Shown here piece by piece: positions 1 to 5,750 of a stretch of DNA of 7,269 bases (within the stretch, counting starts at the first letter, position 1; each line of letters begins with the position of its first letter). Origin of the DNA: Clostridia bacterium. GTDB taxonomy: Bacteria > Bacillota > Clostridia > Saccharofermentanales > UBA5734. The notes below the pieces were generated by a model. That model had not been told where the DNA came from. It saw only the letters and a program-made list of their open reading frames with translations, and searched no databases. The DNA lies in NCBI GenBank assembly GCA_017997315.1, contig JAGOFF010000115.1, forward strand, positions 1 to 7,269, in the 5' to 3' direction. Position numbers and translations under genes: made by a program.

Positions 1-34
1 GGATCTTGCCGGCGGCGCGCAGCAGGATGCGCAT
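1..34 (-). CDS. rlmH: Probable RlmH (23S rRNA pseudouridine-1915 N3-methyltransferase), N-terminal fragment cut by the window edge
   Basis: Only eleven codons are inside the window, reading MRILLRAAGKI from an ATG at 34-32. They align without gaps to the usual RlmH start, M-K-I-x-I-I-A-V-G-K-x, where the GK pair ends the first beta strand of the SPOUT methyltransferase fold. RlmH methylates pseudouridine 1915 in helix 69 of 23S rRNA. The ATG lies 5 nt after the walJ stop, so translation is probably coupled to walJ. A GGGAG inside the last walJ codons sits about 11 nt upstream of the ATG, which is a rather long spacing. The placement directly after a WalJ-type gene is the established gene order in many Bacillota and supports the call. 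Eleven residues cannot prove it; another small protein remains possible. Confidence 0.5.
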   Translation of the reverse strand, partial: MRILLRAAGKI

Positions 35-39
35 GGAAC

Positions 40-837
40 TCAGAACTCCCAGACCCGGCCCGGTGTGAAACGGGGGGCAACCTCAAGGAGATAGTCGCTG
101 CCGTCGACCGCACTGCATTCAGACAAGCCCTCGACGACAGCGGCGCGGGCGAGCTCGGGAGTATTGTTCTCCTTGCTGAGATGCGACAGGACGAACCGGG
201 TGACACCGCCGCGGAGCAGGGACTGCAGAGCGGTCGCGCAATCGAGGTTGGACAGGTGTCCGTTTTTCCCGTCGATCCGTTTCTTGAGCGGCCAGGGATA
301 CGGTCCTCCGAACAGCATGTCCCGGTCGTAGTTGGATTCAAAGAAGGCAAGATCCGAATCGGAGATCCATTCCAGAAGTCCGGGTTCCGCGTGTCCCAGA
401 TCCGTGAAGACCGCGACTTTACGGCCGCCTCCCTGTACACGGTATCCGACCGGGTCGACCGCGTCGTGCGGCGTCGATATGGACTGCACGCATAGATCCC
501 CGATGACGGCGGTTTCGCCGACCGGAAGAATGTGGACAAGATCCGGATCGATCCTGCCCAGGGATGGATCCCTCCGCATGGCGGCCCATGTGGAGGCATT
601 GGCATAGACCGGGAGGTGGTAGCGGCGCATCAGCACCCCTACCCCCCGGACATGGTCGATGTGTTCATGGGTGACCAGGACGGCGGCCAGGGAAGCCGGA
701 AGGACATCGATCGCGGCCAGTGACTGCTCGATCGTCCGGCAGCACTGTCCGGCGTCCACCAGCACGGATGTGCGGCCATCCGAAAGATACACGGAGTTGC
801 CGCTGCTGCCGCTGAAAAGGGGACATGCCCGGATCAT
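40..837 (-). CDS. walJ: WalJ/YycJ-type MBL-fold metallohydrolase
   Basis: A 265-residue cytoplasmic metallo-beta-lactamase-fold protein, close to the roughly 264 residues of Bacillus YycJ/WalJ. The opening FSGSSGNS motif (residues 8-15) is typical of the family. The two-metal site is complete: THEHIDH gives H57, H59, D61 and H62, followed by H124 (TPHDA), D146 (FTDLG) and H219 (LSHLS). GHLSN at 193-197 is a further YycJ hallmark. WalJ proteins are companions of the WalRK system; they have been linked to coordinating DNA replication with cell division and are nuclease-like, but the substrate is not settled. I place the start at the ATG 837-835 because homology begins there. A longer open frame reaches 1044, but its first 69 residues are serine- and arginine-rich and overlap murA. 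No good ribosome binding site precedes the ATG, so coupling to murA, 49 nt upstream, is likely. Confidence 0.88.
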   Translation of the reverse strand: MIRACPLFSGSSGNSVYLSDGRTSVLVDAGQCCRTIEQSLAAIDVLPASLAAVLVTHEHIDHVRGVGVLMRRYHLPVYANASTWAAMRRDPSLGRIDPDLVHILPVGETAVIGDLCVQSISTPHDAVDPVGYRVQGGGRKVAVFTDLGHAEPGLLEWISDSDLAFFESNYDRDMLFGGPYPWPLKKRIDGKNGHLSNLDCATALQSLLRGGVTRFVLSHLSKENNTPELARAAVVEGLSECSAVDGSDYLLEVAPRFTPGRVWEF

Positions 838-877
838 TGGCGAGGGCCTGCGCGGAACGGTGCGGGGGAGCGCCGAC

Positions 878-896
878 ACTCCCGGATCACGGGAGT
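878..896 (-). repeat. Stem-loop on the murA stop codon
   Basis: A perfect 7-bp inverted repeat, ACTCCCG at 878-884 and CGGGAGT at 890-896, encloses a 5-nt loop that contains the murA stop codon (887-889). In the minus-strand transcript it forms a GC-rich hairpin across the murA-walJ junction. No U tract follows it, so it does not look like an intrinsic terminator. It could act as an RNA-stability or processing element, or reduce read-through into walJ. The structure is seen in the sequence; the role is inferred. Confidence 0.5.
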
Positions 897-2155
897 TCGA
901 CCTGCTGGATGTCCGCTCCGAGCGCACACATTTTTTGGATGAAATCCTCGTAACCGCGCTCGATGATCTGGCTGTCGTCGATGCGCGTCTCGCCGCGCGC
1001 CGCGATGCCCGCGAGCACCATGGCGACCCCGGCGCGCAGATCATGCGCGCGGACGTGCGCGCCGGTCAGATCCGAAGGCCCCTCGATGAGGGCGAACCGG
1101 TCCGCGACCGTGATGCGGGCGCCCATCATCTTCAGGTCCTCCACATAATGGAAACGGTTGTCGAACACGCTCTCCTGCATGCGGCTGTTTCCGGTCGCGG
1201 TGCTCAGGAGAACGGTGGTTTGCGGCTGCAGATCCGTCGGGAAGCCGGGATACGGCATCGTCTTGAAATGGGTGGCGTTCAGCACGGCTCCCTCATCGGT
1301 CCATACCCGCATCCAATCGTCGCCGGATTCCGTGTGTGCGCCCATCTCCTCGAGTTTGATGGACAGGGGTTCCATATGGTGGGGGATGATGTTGCGTACG
1401 GTGACGTCCCCGCGTGTGAGCGCGGCGGCGATCATGTAGGTTCCGGCCTCGATCTGGTCCGGAATGATGGAATACATCCCGTCTCCGTGCAGTACCGGCG
1501 TACCGGTGATGCGGATCACGTCGGTGCCGGCGCCGCGGATGTTGGCGCCCATGGTGTTGAGGAAGTTGGCGACATCCACGATGTGCGGTTCCTTGCCGGC
1601 GTTCTCGATGACGGTGGTACCCTCGATCCGGACCGCGGCCAGCATGATGTTGAGGGTCGCCCCGACACTGGGCATATCCAGGAAGATGTGCTCGCCGTGC
1701 AGTTTCTCCGAATCGAGACGGATGATCCCGTGTTCGATGGTGACCGTGGCGCCCAGCGCTTCGAATCCCTTGATGTGCTGATCGATCGGGCGCGCTCCGA
1801 GGTCGCAGCCGCCCGGCATCCGGATGCTGCTTTCACCGTATCGGCCGAGCATGACGCCCAGATGATAGTACGAAGCCCGGATGTTTCGGACGATATCCGT
1901 CTCGATATGCGGAGTGCGGATCGGGCGTGGATCGATCGTGACGGTTCCGGGGCACTCCCGGGTGACGATCGCTCCGATGGATTCACAGATCTGCAGCTGT
2001 ATCTCGGCATCCGCTACGCGGGGGATGTTTTCAATCCTGCATGGGACGTCCACCACAAGGGCCGCTGCGATGATTCCCAACGCGGCGTTTTTGGAGCCGC
2101 TGACGGTGACCTCGCCATGAAGGGGCGTACCGCCCCTCACAAGATAGGATGTCAT
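887..2155 (-). CDS. murA: UDP-N-acetylglucosamine 1-carboxyvinyltransferase MurA
   Basis: A 422-residue cytoplasmic enzyme (E. coli MurA has 419) that transfers enolpyruvate from phosphoenolpyruvate to UDP-GlcNAc, the committed step of peptidoglycan synthesis. The catalytic set is intact. SGSKNAAL at 19-26 contains the PEP-binding lysine K22, and NIRASYY at 91-97 carries R93. The catalytic, fosfomycin-reactive cysteine is C117 in the loop PGGCDLGARPIDQHI. D308 lies in PYPGFPTDLQ and R374 in HDLRAG. A cysteine rather than aspartate at 117 predicts ordinary fosfomycin sensitivity at the target. The start is well supported: AGGAG at 2166-2162 lies 6 nt before the ATG. The gene follows walK after 42 nt and precedes walJ by 49 nt, so it is probably co-transcribed with the regulators of wall metabolism. 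Many Bacillota have two MurA paralogues; which one this is cannot be told from the window. Confidence 0.97.
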   Translation of the reverse strand: MTSYLVRGGTPLHGEVTVSGSKNAALGIIAAALVVDVPCRIENIPRVADAEIQLQICESIGAIVTRECPGTVTIDPRPIRTPHIETDIVRNIRASYYHLGVMLGRYGESSIRMPGGCDLGARPIDQHIKGFEALGATVTIEHGIIRLDSEKLHGEHIFLDMPSVGATLNIMLAAVRIEGTTVIENAGKEPHIVDVANFLNTMGANIRGAGTDVIRITGTPVLHGDGMYSIIPDQIEAGTYMIAAALTRGDVTVRNIIPHHMEPLSIKLEEMGAHTESGDDWMRVWTDEGAVLNATHFKTMPYPGFPTDLQPQTTVLLSTATGNSRMQESVFDNRFHYVEDLKMMGARITVADRFALIEGPSDLTGAHVRAHDLRAGVAMVLAGIAARGETRIDDSQIIERGYEDFIQKMCALGADIQQVELP

Positions 2156-2170
2156 CTCAATCTCCTCTCG

Positions 2171-2208
2171 ATCCGGACAGAACCCGCCGTAACGGGATCA
2201 GTCCGGAT
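2171..2208 (-). repeat. Two-tier stem-loop on the walK stop codon, upstream of murA
   Basis: An 8-bp perfect inverted repeat (ATCCGGAC at 2171-2178, GTCCGGAT at 2201-2208) encloses a second 4-bp stem (CCCG at 2183-2186, CGGG at 2193-2196). The two stems are separated by a symmetric 4-by-4 internal loop, and the apical loop is 6 nt. The walK stop codon (2198-2200) lies inside, and the structure ends 5 nt 5' of the murA AGGAG. There is no trailing U tract, so an intrinsic terminator is unlikely. It may tune translation or stability at the walK-murA junction. The pairing is visible; the function is inference. Confidence 0.5.
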
Positions 2209-3796
2209 GGTCCTGTGCTGTATCCAGATCCGCAAGGACCCGGACGGGCTGCACTCCCGCGTCCCCGGCGGCTCCATCCGGCGCGGCATCCGCATCGGAT
2301 GATTCGGGAAGGTCCGATCCGGCCCGGGACTCCGTCGCGAGGTCAGACTCCTGAACCGGCGGGTTCTCTTCCGCTGAGTCCGAGTATACCGTCCGGTCGA
2401 CCAGTTCGCGCAGCATGTCCGCACCGTAGTGCTCCCGGGCATTGGGCAGCGACAGATCGATGCCCATGACGGTCGCTTGCCGTACGAGCTCTTCCGCGGC
2501 GGCCTGATGGAACGGATCCGTGTACGGCGCGCCGGAAAGGATCGCGGACAGGGTCTCGCGGAACGTCTTGCGCGAGGTCGGAATGGTGACGGTGAACTCC
2601 GTTCCGATCCCCAGATCACTGGTGACGGAGATCCGGCCGGTGTGCATTTCCACGAGTTCGCGTGCGATGGCCAGCCCAAGCCCGGTGCCTCCGTACATGC
2701 GGGAACCGGTCATGTCGACCCTGTAGAACCGGTTGAAAATCTTGTCAATATGCTCGGCATCGATGCCGTATCCGGTATCGCTGACCTTGACGATCGCCAC
2801 TTCCGACAGGGAACTGGTGTATATTTTAACCTCGCCGCCGCGCTCGGTATACTTGATCGCATTGGATACGAGATTAGATATTACCCTCTCGATCGCGCTC
2901 CTGTCAACAAAGACCAGCGGGATCCGGGAGACGGTGAAACACTCGATCCGGATCTCTTTGTCCTGGGCCTGAAGCAGCATGCGGTCCACGGTCTGCCTGA
3001 CCAGCCGGTCGAAGTCCAGCTGCTCCATGCGCGGACGCCAACCGCTGCTGTCGATGCTGGAAAGCAGCAGCAGATCGTCGATCAGTTTCTTCATCCGAAG
3101 CGAATCCTCCTGGATGCGCAGGATGTCCTTGCGCACCGCGGAAGGCGGTTTTTCCTCGAGCCCCCAGTCCAGCAGCGACTCCAGATAGGTCATGATGGTG
3201 GTCAGCGGGGTCTTCAGTTCGTGGGATACATTGGCGACAAAATCCTTGCGCCGTTTCTCTTCCATCTCCTGGTCCGTGATGTCGCTGACCACGATGAGGG
3301 TGCCGGCTTTCCTGTCGTTCTGCCACGTCTCCTTGACCCGGATGCGCAGAATGTGTCCGCCGATGGTGATCGGACCCGACGCCCGGCCTGTGCCGAGCAG
3401 CAGGCTGGCATGGATTCCGTTGTCCTGACCGTAAGCGCGCAGAAACTCCCCGATCGTGGAAGGGGGGGTCGCGTTGCCGAGCAGGGTAAGCGCCGCGGGA
3501 TTTCTGGAGACAAGCTGGCCGGAAGAGTTGTAGAGCAGAACGCCGACATCGAGGTCCTGCAGGACCAGATTCGCGCGCTGGCGTTCGCCGATGAAGAGGC
3601 TGGTGGTCTTTTCCAGCGTGATCTGTTCATTGCGACGGCCGGTTCGCCGGCGCACGGTCCGGATTCCCGCCCAGATCAGCAGAAGCAGGACACCCGCTCC
3701 CGCCGCGACGCAAGCGGCCGGGGCGGAGGCCAGACCGCGCAGGATGTCGACGGCGGAAGCCGGTCCGGAAAACGCTGGGATCAAAGCAGGAGGCAC
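2198..3796 (-). CDS. walK: WalK/VicK-type sensor histidine kinase with a long C-terminal tail
   Basis: A 532-residue membrane kinase, the probable partner of the adjacent WalR. Order of parts: a short external N-terminus; one membrane segment at about 27-46 followed by an arginine-rich stretch (47-55); a PAS domain at about 76-175; a HisKA helix with VSHELKTPLT (phospho-acceptor H192); then the ATPase with N box NLVSNAIKYT (N312), G1 box DTGYGID (340-346), F box FNRFYRVD (354-361) and G2 box GGTGLGLAIA (369-378). One membrane segment and no outer domain resembles streptococcal VicK rather than Bacillus WalK. I see no HAMP sequence between membrane and PAS. After the ATPase (about 408) a tail of about 124 residues follows, helical-looking to 470 and then acidic and low-complexity. 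The start is GTG at 3796; an in-frame stop lies three codons upstream. AAGGA is only about 1 nt from it, so TTG at 3784 is an alternative. Confidence 0.9.
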   Translation of the reverse strand: MPPALIPAFSGPASAVDILRGLASAPAACVAAGAGVLLLLIWAGIRTVRRRTGRRNEQITLEKTTSLFIGERQRANLVLQDLDVGVLLYNSSGQLVSRNPAALTLLGNATPPSTIGEFLRAYGQDNGIHASLLLGTGRASGPITIGGHILRIRVKETWQNDRKAGTLIVVSDITDQEMEEKRRKDFVANVSHELKTPLTTIMTYLESLLDWGLEEKPPSAVRKDILRIQEDSLRMKKLIDDLLLLSSIDSSGWRPRMEQLDFDRLVRQTVDRMLLQAQDKEIRIECFTVSRIPLVFVDRSAIERVISNLVSNAIKYTERGGEVKIYTSSLSEVAIVKVSDTGYGIDAEHIDKIFNRFYRVDMTGSRMYGGTGLGLAIARELVEMHTGRISVTSDLGIGTEFTVTIPTSRKTFRETLSAILSGAPYTDPFHQAAAEELVRQATVMGIDLSLPNAREHYGADMLRELVDRTVYSDSAEENPPVQESDLATESRAGSDLPESSDADAAPDGAAGDAGVQPVRVLADLDTAQDHPD

Positions 3797-3824
3797 TTCC
3801 TTTCAGTCGGAATGAGGGTCCGGA

Positions 3825-4547
3825 TCAGCGGCCGGCTTTGTCCGTGCCTGCGGCGCCCTTGTCGAAATAGTAGCCGACGCCGCGCTTTGTCAGAATGTAA
3901 CGGTAGTTGTCCTGGTCCGGTTCGAGCTTCTCACGGGTTCTGCGCACGGTCACGTCGACCGTGCGCACATCCCCGAAGTACTCGTATCCCCAGACTTTCT
4001 CCAGGAGGGATTCCCGGGAGAAGACCTGACCGGCGTTCTGGGCGAGAAAACGGACCAGCTCGAACTCCCGCAGCGTCAGATCGACGATGTTGTCTCCCCG
4101 ACGGATTTCGTACGCCGAGTTGTCGATGACCAGATCACCGAAAACCAGCACCTTGTTCTCGCCGTCCTGTTCGGTTTCGGACAGCCGGACACGGCGGAGC
4201 TGCGCTTTGACACGCGCCAGGACCTCCCGCACGCTGAACGGTTTGGTGATGTAGTCGTCGGCGCCGAGCTCCAGGCCCAGCACCTTGTCGATTTCCTCGC
4301 TTTTTGCCGTAAGCATGAGGATGGGGACGCTCACGCTCTGGCGAAGACGGCGGCATACGTCGAAACCGTCCATCTTGGGAAGCATGCAGTCCAGCAGGAT
4401 CAGGTCCGGCTTGGCCGACTGGCCGAGCTCCAGCGCCTGTGCGCCGTCGGCAGCCGTCACGACACTGTATCCCTCACGTTCCAGGTTGGCTTTGAGGATA
4501 TCCACGATGTTGGGTTCGTCGTCCACGACTAGAATCTTGGCGCCCAT
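3825..4547 (-). CDS. walR: WalR/VicR-type OmpR-family response regulator
   Basis: A 240-residue DNA-binding response regulator. The receiver domain (about 4-118) has the acidic pair D9/D10, phospho-acceptor D53 in LLDCMLPKMDG, T80 and K102 in the TKPF motif. The winged-helix OmpR/PhoB domain spans about 134-227 and ends with VRRTREK (201-207) and KRGVGYY (221-227), close to the WalR/VicR signature. WalR controls cell-wall hydrolase and envelope genes in Bacillota and is usually essential. The ATG start at 4547 is preceded by GGGGGAG (4559-4553) with a 5-nt spacer. walK begins 28 nt after the stop, as expected for a co-transcribed pair, and the upstream dehydrogenase ends 34 nt before the start. 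No separate promoter was recognised in that short gap, so expression comes either from the dehydrogenase promoter or from one inside that gene. PhoP-like regulators are the main alternative, disfavoured by the neighbours. Confidence 0.93.
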   Translation of the reverse strand: MGAKILVVDDEPNIVDILKANLEREGYSVVTAADGAQALELGQSAKPDLILLDCMLPKMDGFDVCRRLRQSVSVPILMLTAKSEEIDKVLGLELGADDYITKPFSVREVLARVKAQLRRVRLSETEQDGENKVLVFGDLVIDNSAYEIRRGDNIVDLTLREFELVRFLAQNAGQVFSRESLLEKVWGYEYFGDVRTVDVTVRRTREKLEPDQDNYRYILTKRGVGYYFDKGAAGTDKAGR

Positions 4548-4581
4548 GCATGCTCCCCCTTGTCCGGTCAGTAGGCCTTCT

Positions 4582-5625
4582 TCAGTACTCGATGACGACC
4601 TTGACGGTGTCGCTCTTGTTCTGGATATTGTACTCGATCGCTTCGGGAATCCGGTCGAACGGGAAGTACTTCGTCACGATCGACTTGAGCGGAAGCGGAA
4701 TGCGGCAGGTCGCGTCGATGCAGGTCGGATACAGGTTCCTGTAGCGGAAGACCGTACGGATGGTCGCCTGCTTCGCGACCACCGTGCCGAGGTCGTACGC
4801 CAGTTCCGCGTCTGGAGCCATGCCGACCATGACGATCGTTCCGCCGCGCTTGACCAGCTTGGGCGTCTGCTGCGTGGTGATGCGGCTGCCCGCAGTCTCG
4901 AACACCAGGTCCGTACCCTCGCCGCCGGTCAGCTCCAGGATCCGTGCCACCGTGTCCTCGCGGGAGGCGTTGATCACGCCGGCCGCGCCGAGCTCCATCG
5001 CCTTGTCCAGACGGATGTCGAACACATCGGCCACATAGACTTCGTTGACACCGCGCGCTTTCAGCGCCATCAGGGTGCAGAGCCCGATGCATCCGCTCCC
5101 GAGCACGACCGCGCTCTGGCCGACCGTCGCCCAACCCTGTTCGGCCGCGAAGAACCCGACGGACAGGGGCTCGATAAGGGCCCCGGACACCGTGTCCATC
5201 CCTTCGGGAAGCTTGAAGCACATGCTGGCCGGGTGCGCGACATACTCCTGGAAAATGCCGTCGACCGGCGGTGTGGCGAAGAAAATGACATCGGGGCACA
5301 GATTGTAGTTGCCTGTCTTGCAGAAACGGCAATGGCCGCAGGGGATGCCGGGTTCCATCGTGACGATGTCGCCCGGTACCAGGCCGTGTACCGCCGCGCC
5401 GACCTCGACGATCCGTCCCGCGCCTTCATGCCCGAGAACCATCGGCTCGCGGACGACGAAATCCCCGATGCGTCCGTGCTGGTAATAATGGACGTCGGAT
5501 CCGCAGATCCCGCAATGCATCATTTTGACCAGGACCTGATCCTCGCGGATCGTCGGTATGTCGCGTTCCTCGTATCGGACTTTGCCGGTCTCAACCAGAA
5601 CGGCGGCTTTCATTTTCCCTTTCAT
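4582..5625 (-). CDS. Zinc-dependent polyol dehydrogenase (sorbitol/L-iditol or xylitol dehydrogenase type, MDR superfamily)
   Basis: A 347-residue cytoplasmic medium-chain dehydrogenase, probably oxidising a sugar alcohol to its ketose with NAD+. Numbering from the chosen start, the catalytic zinc ligands are C38 (CGICGSD), H66 and E67 (LGHEGAG); E152 in IEPLSVG is a conserved fourth position. Structural zinc cysteines C96, C99, C102 and C110 are all present. The Rossmann motif GSGCIG (176-181) is followed by an acidic D200 in VADVFD, which favours NAD over NADP. HYYQHGRIGDF (about 46-56) is characteristic of the sorbitol/xylitol dehydrogenase branch. Exact substrate cannot be read from sequence; threonine dehydrogenase and butanediol dehydrogenase are less likely. 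The start is ATG 5625, with GGAGG 10 nt upstream; ATG 5613 is an alternative. A longer open frame to 5733 would begin upstream of the promoter elements and is rejected. It heads the wal block, with walR 34 nt downstream. Confidence 0.88.
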   Translation of the reverse strand: MKGKMKAAVLVETGKVRYEERDIPTIREDQVLVKMMHCGICGSDVHYYQHGRIGDFVVREPMVLGHEGAGRIVEVGAAVHGLVPGDIVTMEPGIPCGHCRFCKTGNYNLCPDVIFFATPPVDGIFQEYVAHPASMCFKLPEGMDTVSGALIEPLSVGFFAAEQGWATVGQSAVVLGSGCIGLCTLMALKARGVNEVYVADVFDIRLDKAMELGAAGVINASREDTVARILELTGGEGTDLVFETAGSRITTQQTPKLVKRGGTIVMVGMAPDAELAYDLGTVVAKQATIRTVFRYRNLYPTCIDATCRIPLPLKSIVTKYFPFDRIPEAIEYNIQNKSDTVKVVIEY

Positions 5626-5635
5626 TCCTGTCGTA

Positions 5636-5640
5636 CCTCC
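5636..5640 (-). promoter_or_regulatory. Ribosome binding site deciding the dehydrogenase start
   Basis: GGAGG on the minus strand lies 10 nt before ATG 5625 and 22 nt before the alternative ATG 5613. It therefore supports the upstream codon as the start, although the spacing is at the long end of normal. Confidence 0.55.
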
Positions 5641-5681
5641 ATGTGGTGTGGGCAGAGCGGAACAGGCCCTGCCGGATGACG

Positions 5682-5711
5682 TATCCATTATCCTACACTT
5701 TCCTTTATAAT
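5682..5711 (+). promoter_or_regulatory. Candidate sigma-70-type promoter for the SDR gene
   Basis: A perfect TATAAT at 5706-5711 lies in an AT-rich island within GC-rich DNA. The best -35 at sensible distance is TATCCA at 5682-5687 (3 of 6 positions, 18-nt spacer), so the promoter may be weak or activator-dependent. Transcription would begin near 5718, leaving a leader of about 33 nt before ATG 5751. Confidence 0.55.
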
Positions 5712-5714
5712 CAA
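5687..5714 (-). promoter_or_regulatory. Candidate sigma-70-type promoter for the dehydrogenase-wal block
   Basis: On the minus strand a -35-like TTGATT (5714-5709, 4 of 6 consensus positions) and a -10-like GATAAT (5692-5687, 5 of 6) are separated by 16 nt. The predicted start of transcription is near 5680, giving a leader of about 55 nt to ATG 5625. The -35 element overlaps the -10 element of the opposite promoter. The site is predicted from sequence only. Confidence 0.5.
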
Positions 5715-5717
5715 AGG
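5702..5717. promoter_or_regulatory. Short inverted repeat over the shared promoter core, possible operator
   Basis: CCTTT (5702-5706) and AAAGG (5713-5717) form a 16-bp dyad with a 6-nt centre. It covers the plus-strand -10 box and part of the minus-strand -35 box, a position where a bound repressor would block both promoters. The arms are only 5 bp, so chance is a real possibility. Confidence 0.25.
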
Positions 5718-5750
5718 GTGACATAAAAAACACCGTCCGGAGGGGTAAAC

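Noticed and set aside
838..1044. N-terminal extension of walJ by 69 residues
   Set aside because: It overlaps the murA C-terminus, is Ser/Arg-rich shadow sequence, and the MBL family homology starts at ATG 837.
659..2302. A 547-codon plus-strand open frame opposite murA and its flanks
   Set aside because: It is antisense to a textbook murA with all catalytic residues, has no recognisable domain and no suitable context. Long antisense frames are common opposite GC-rich genes with strong third-position bias.
3462..3468. Run of seven G (C on the coding strand) inside the walK PAS region, considered as a phase-variable tract
   Set aside because: Seven is short for slippage-driven phase variation, the frame is intact, and the gene family is usually essential.
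2429..4129. A 566-codon plus-strand open frame opposite walK and part of walR
   Set aside because: It is the mirror of well-supported kinase and regulator genes; its translation is low-complexity Arg/Gly/Asp-rich with no motif.
4285..5679. A 464-codon plus-strand open frame opposite the dehydrogenase and the walR start
   Set aside because: It is antisense to intact zinc-binding and Rossmann motifs and shows no domain of its own.
5626..5733. N-terminal extension of the dehydrogenase by 36 residues
   Set aside because: ATG 5733 lies upstream of the predicted promoter elements, and MDR family similarity begins at or after M37 of that frame.
5709..5750. Possible WalR binding site (TGTWAH-N5-TGTWAH) in the divergent control region
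   Set aside because: Two TGT triplets occur on the minus strand, but their spacing is 9 rather than 11 nt and the flanking bases do not fit.
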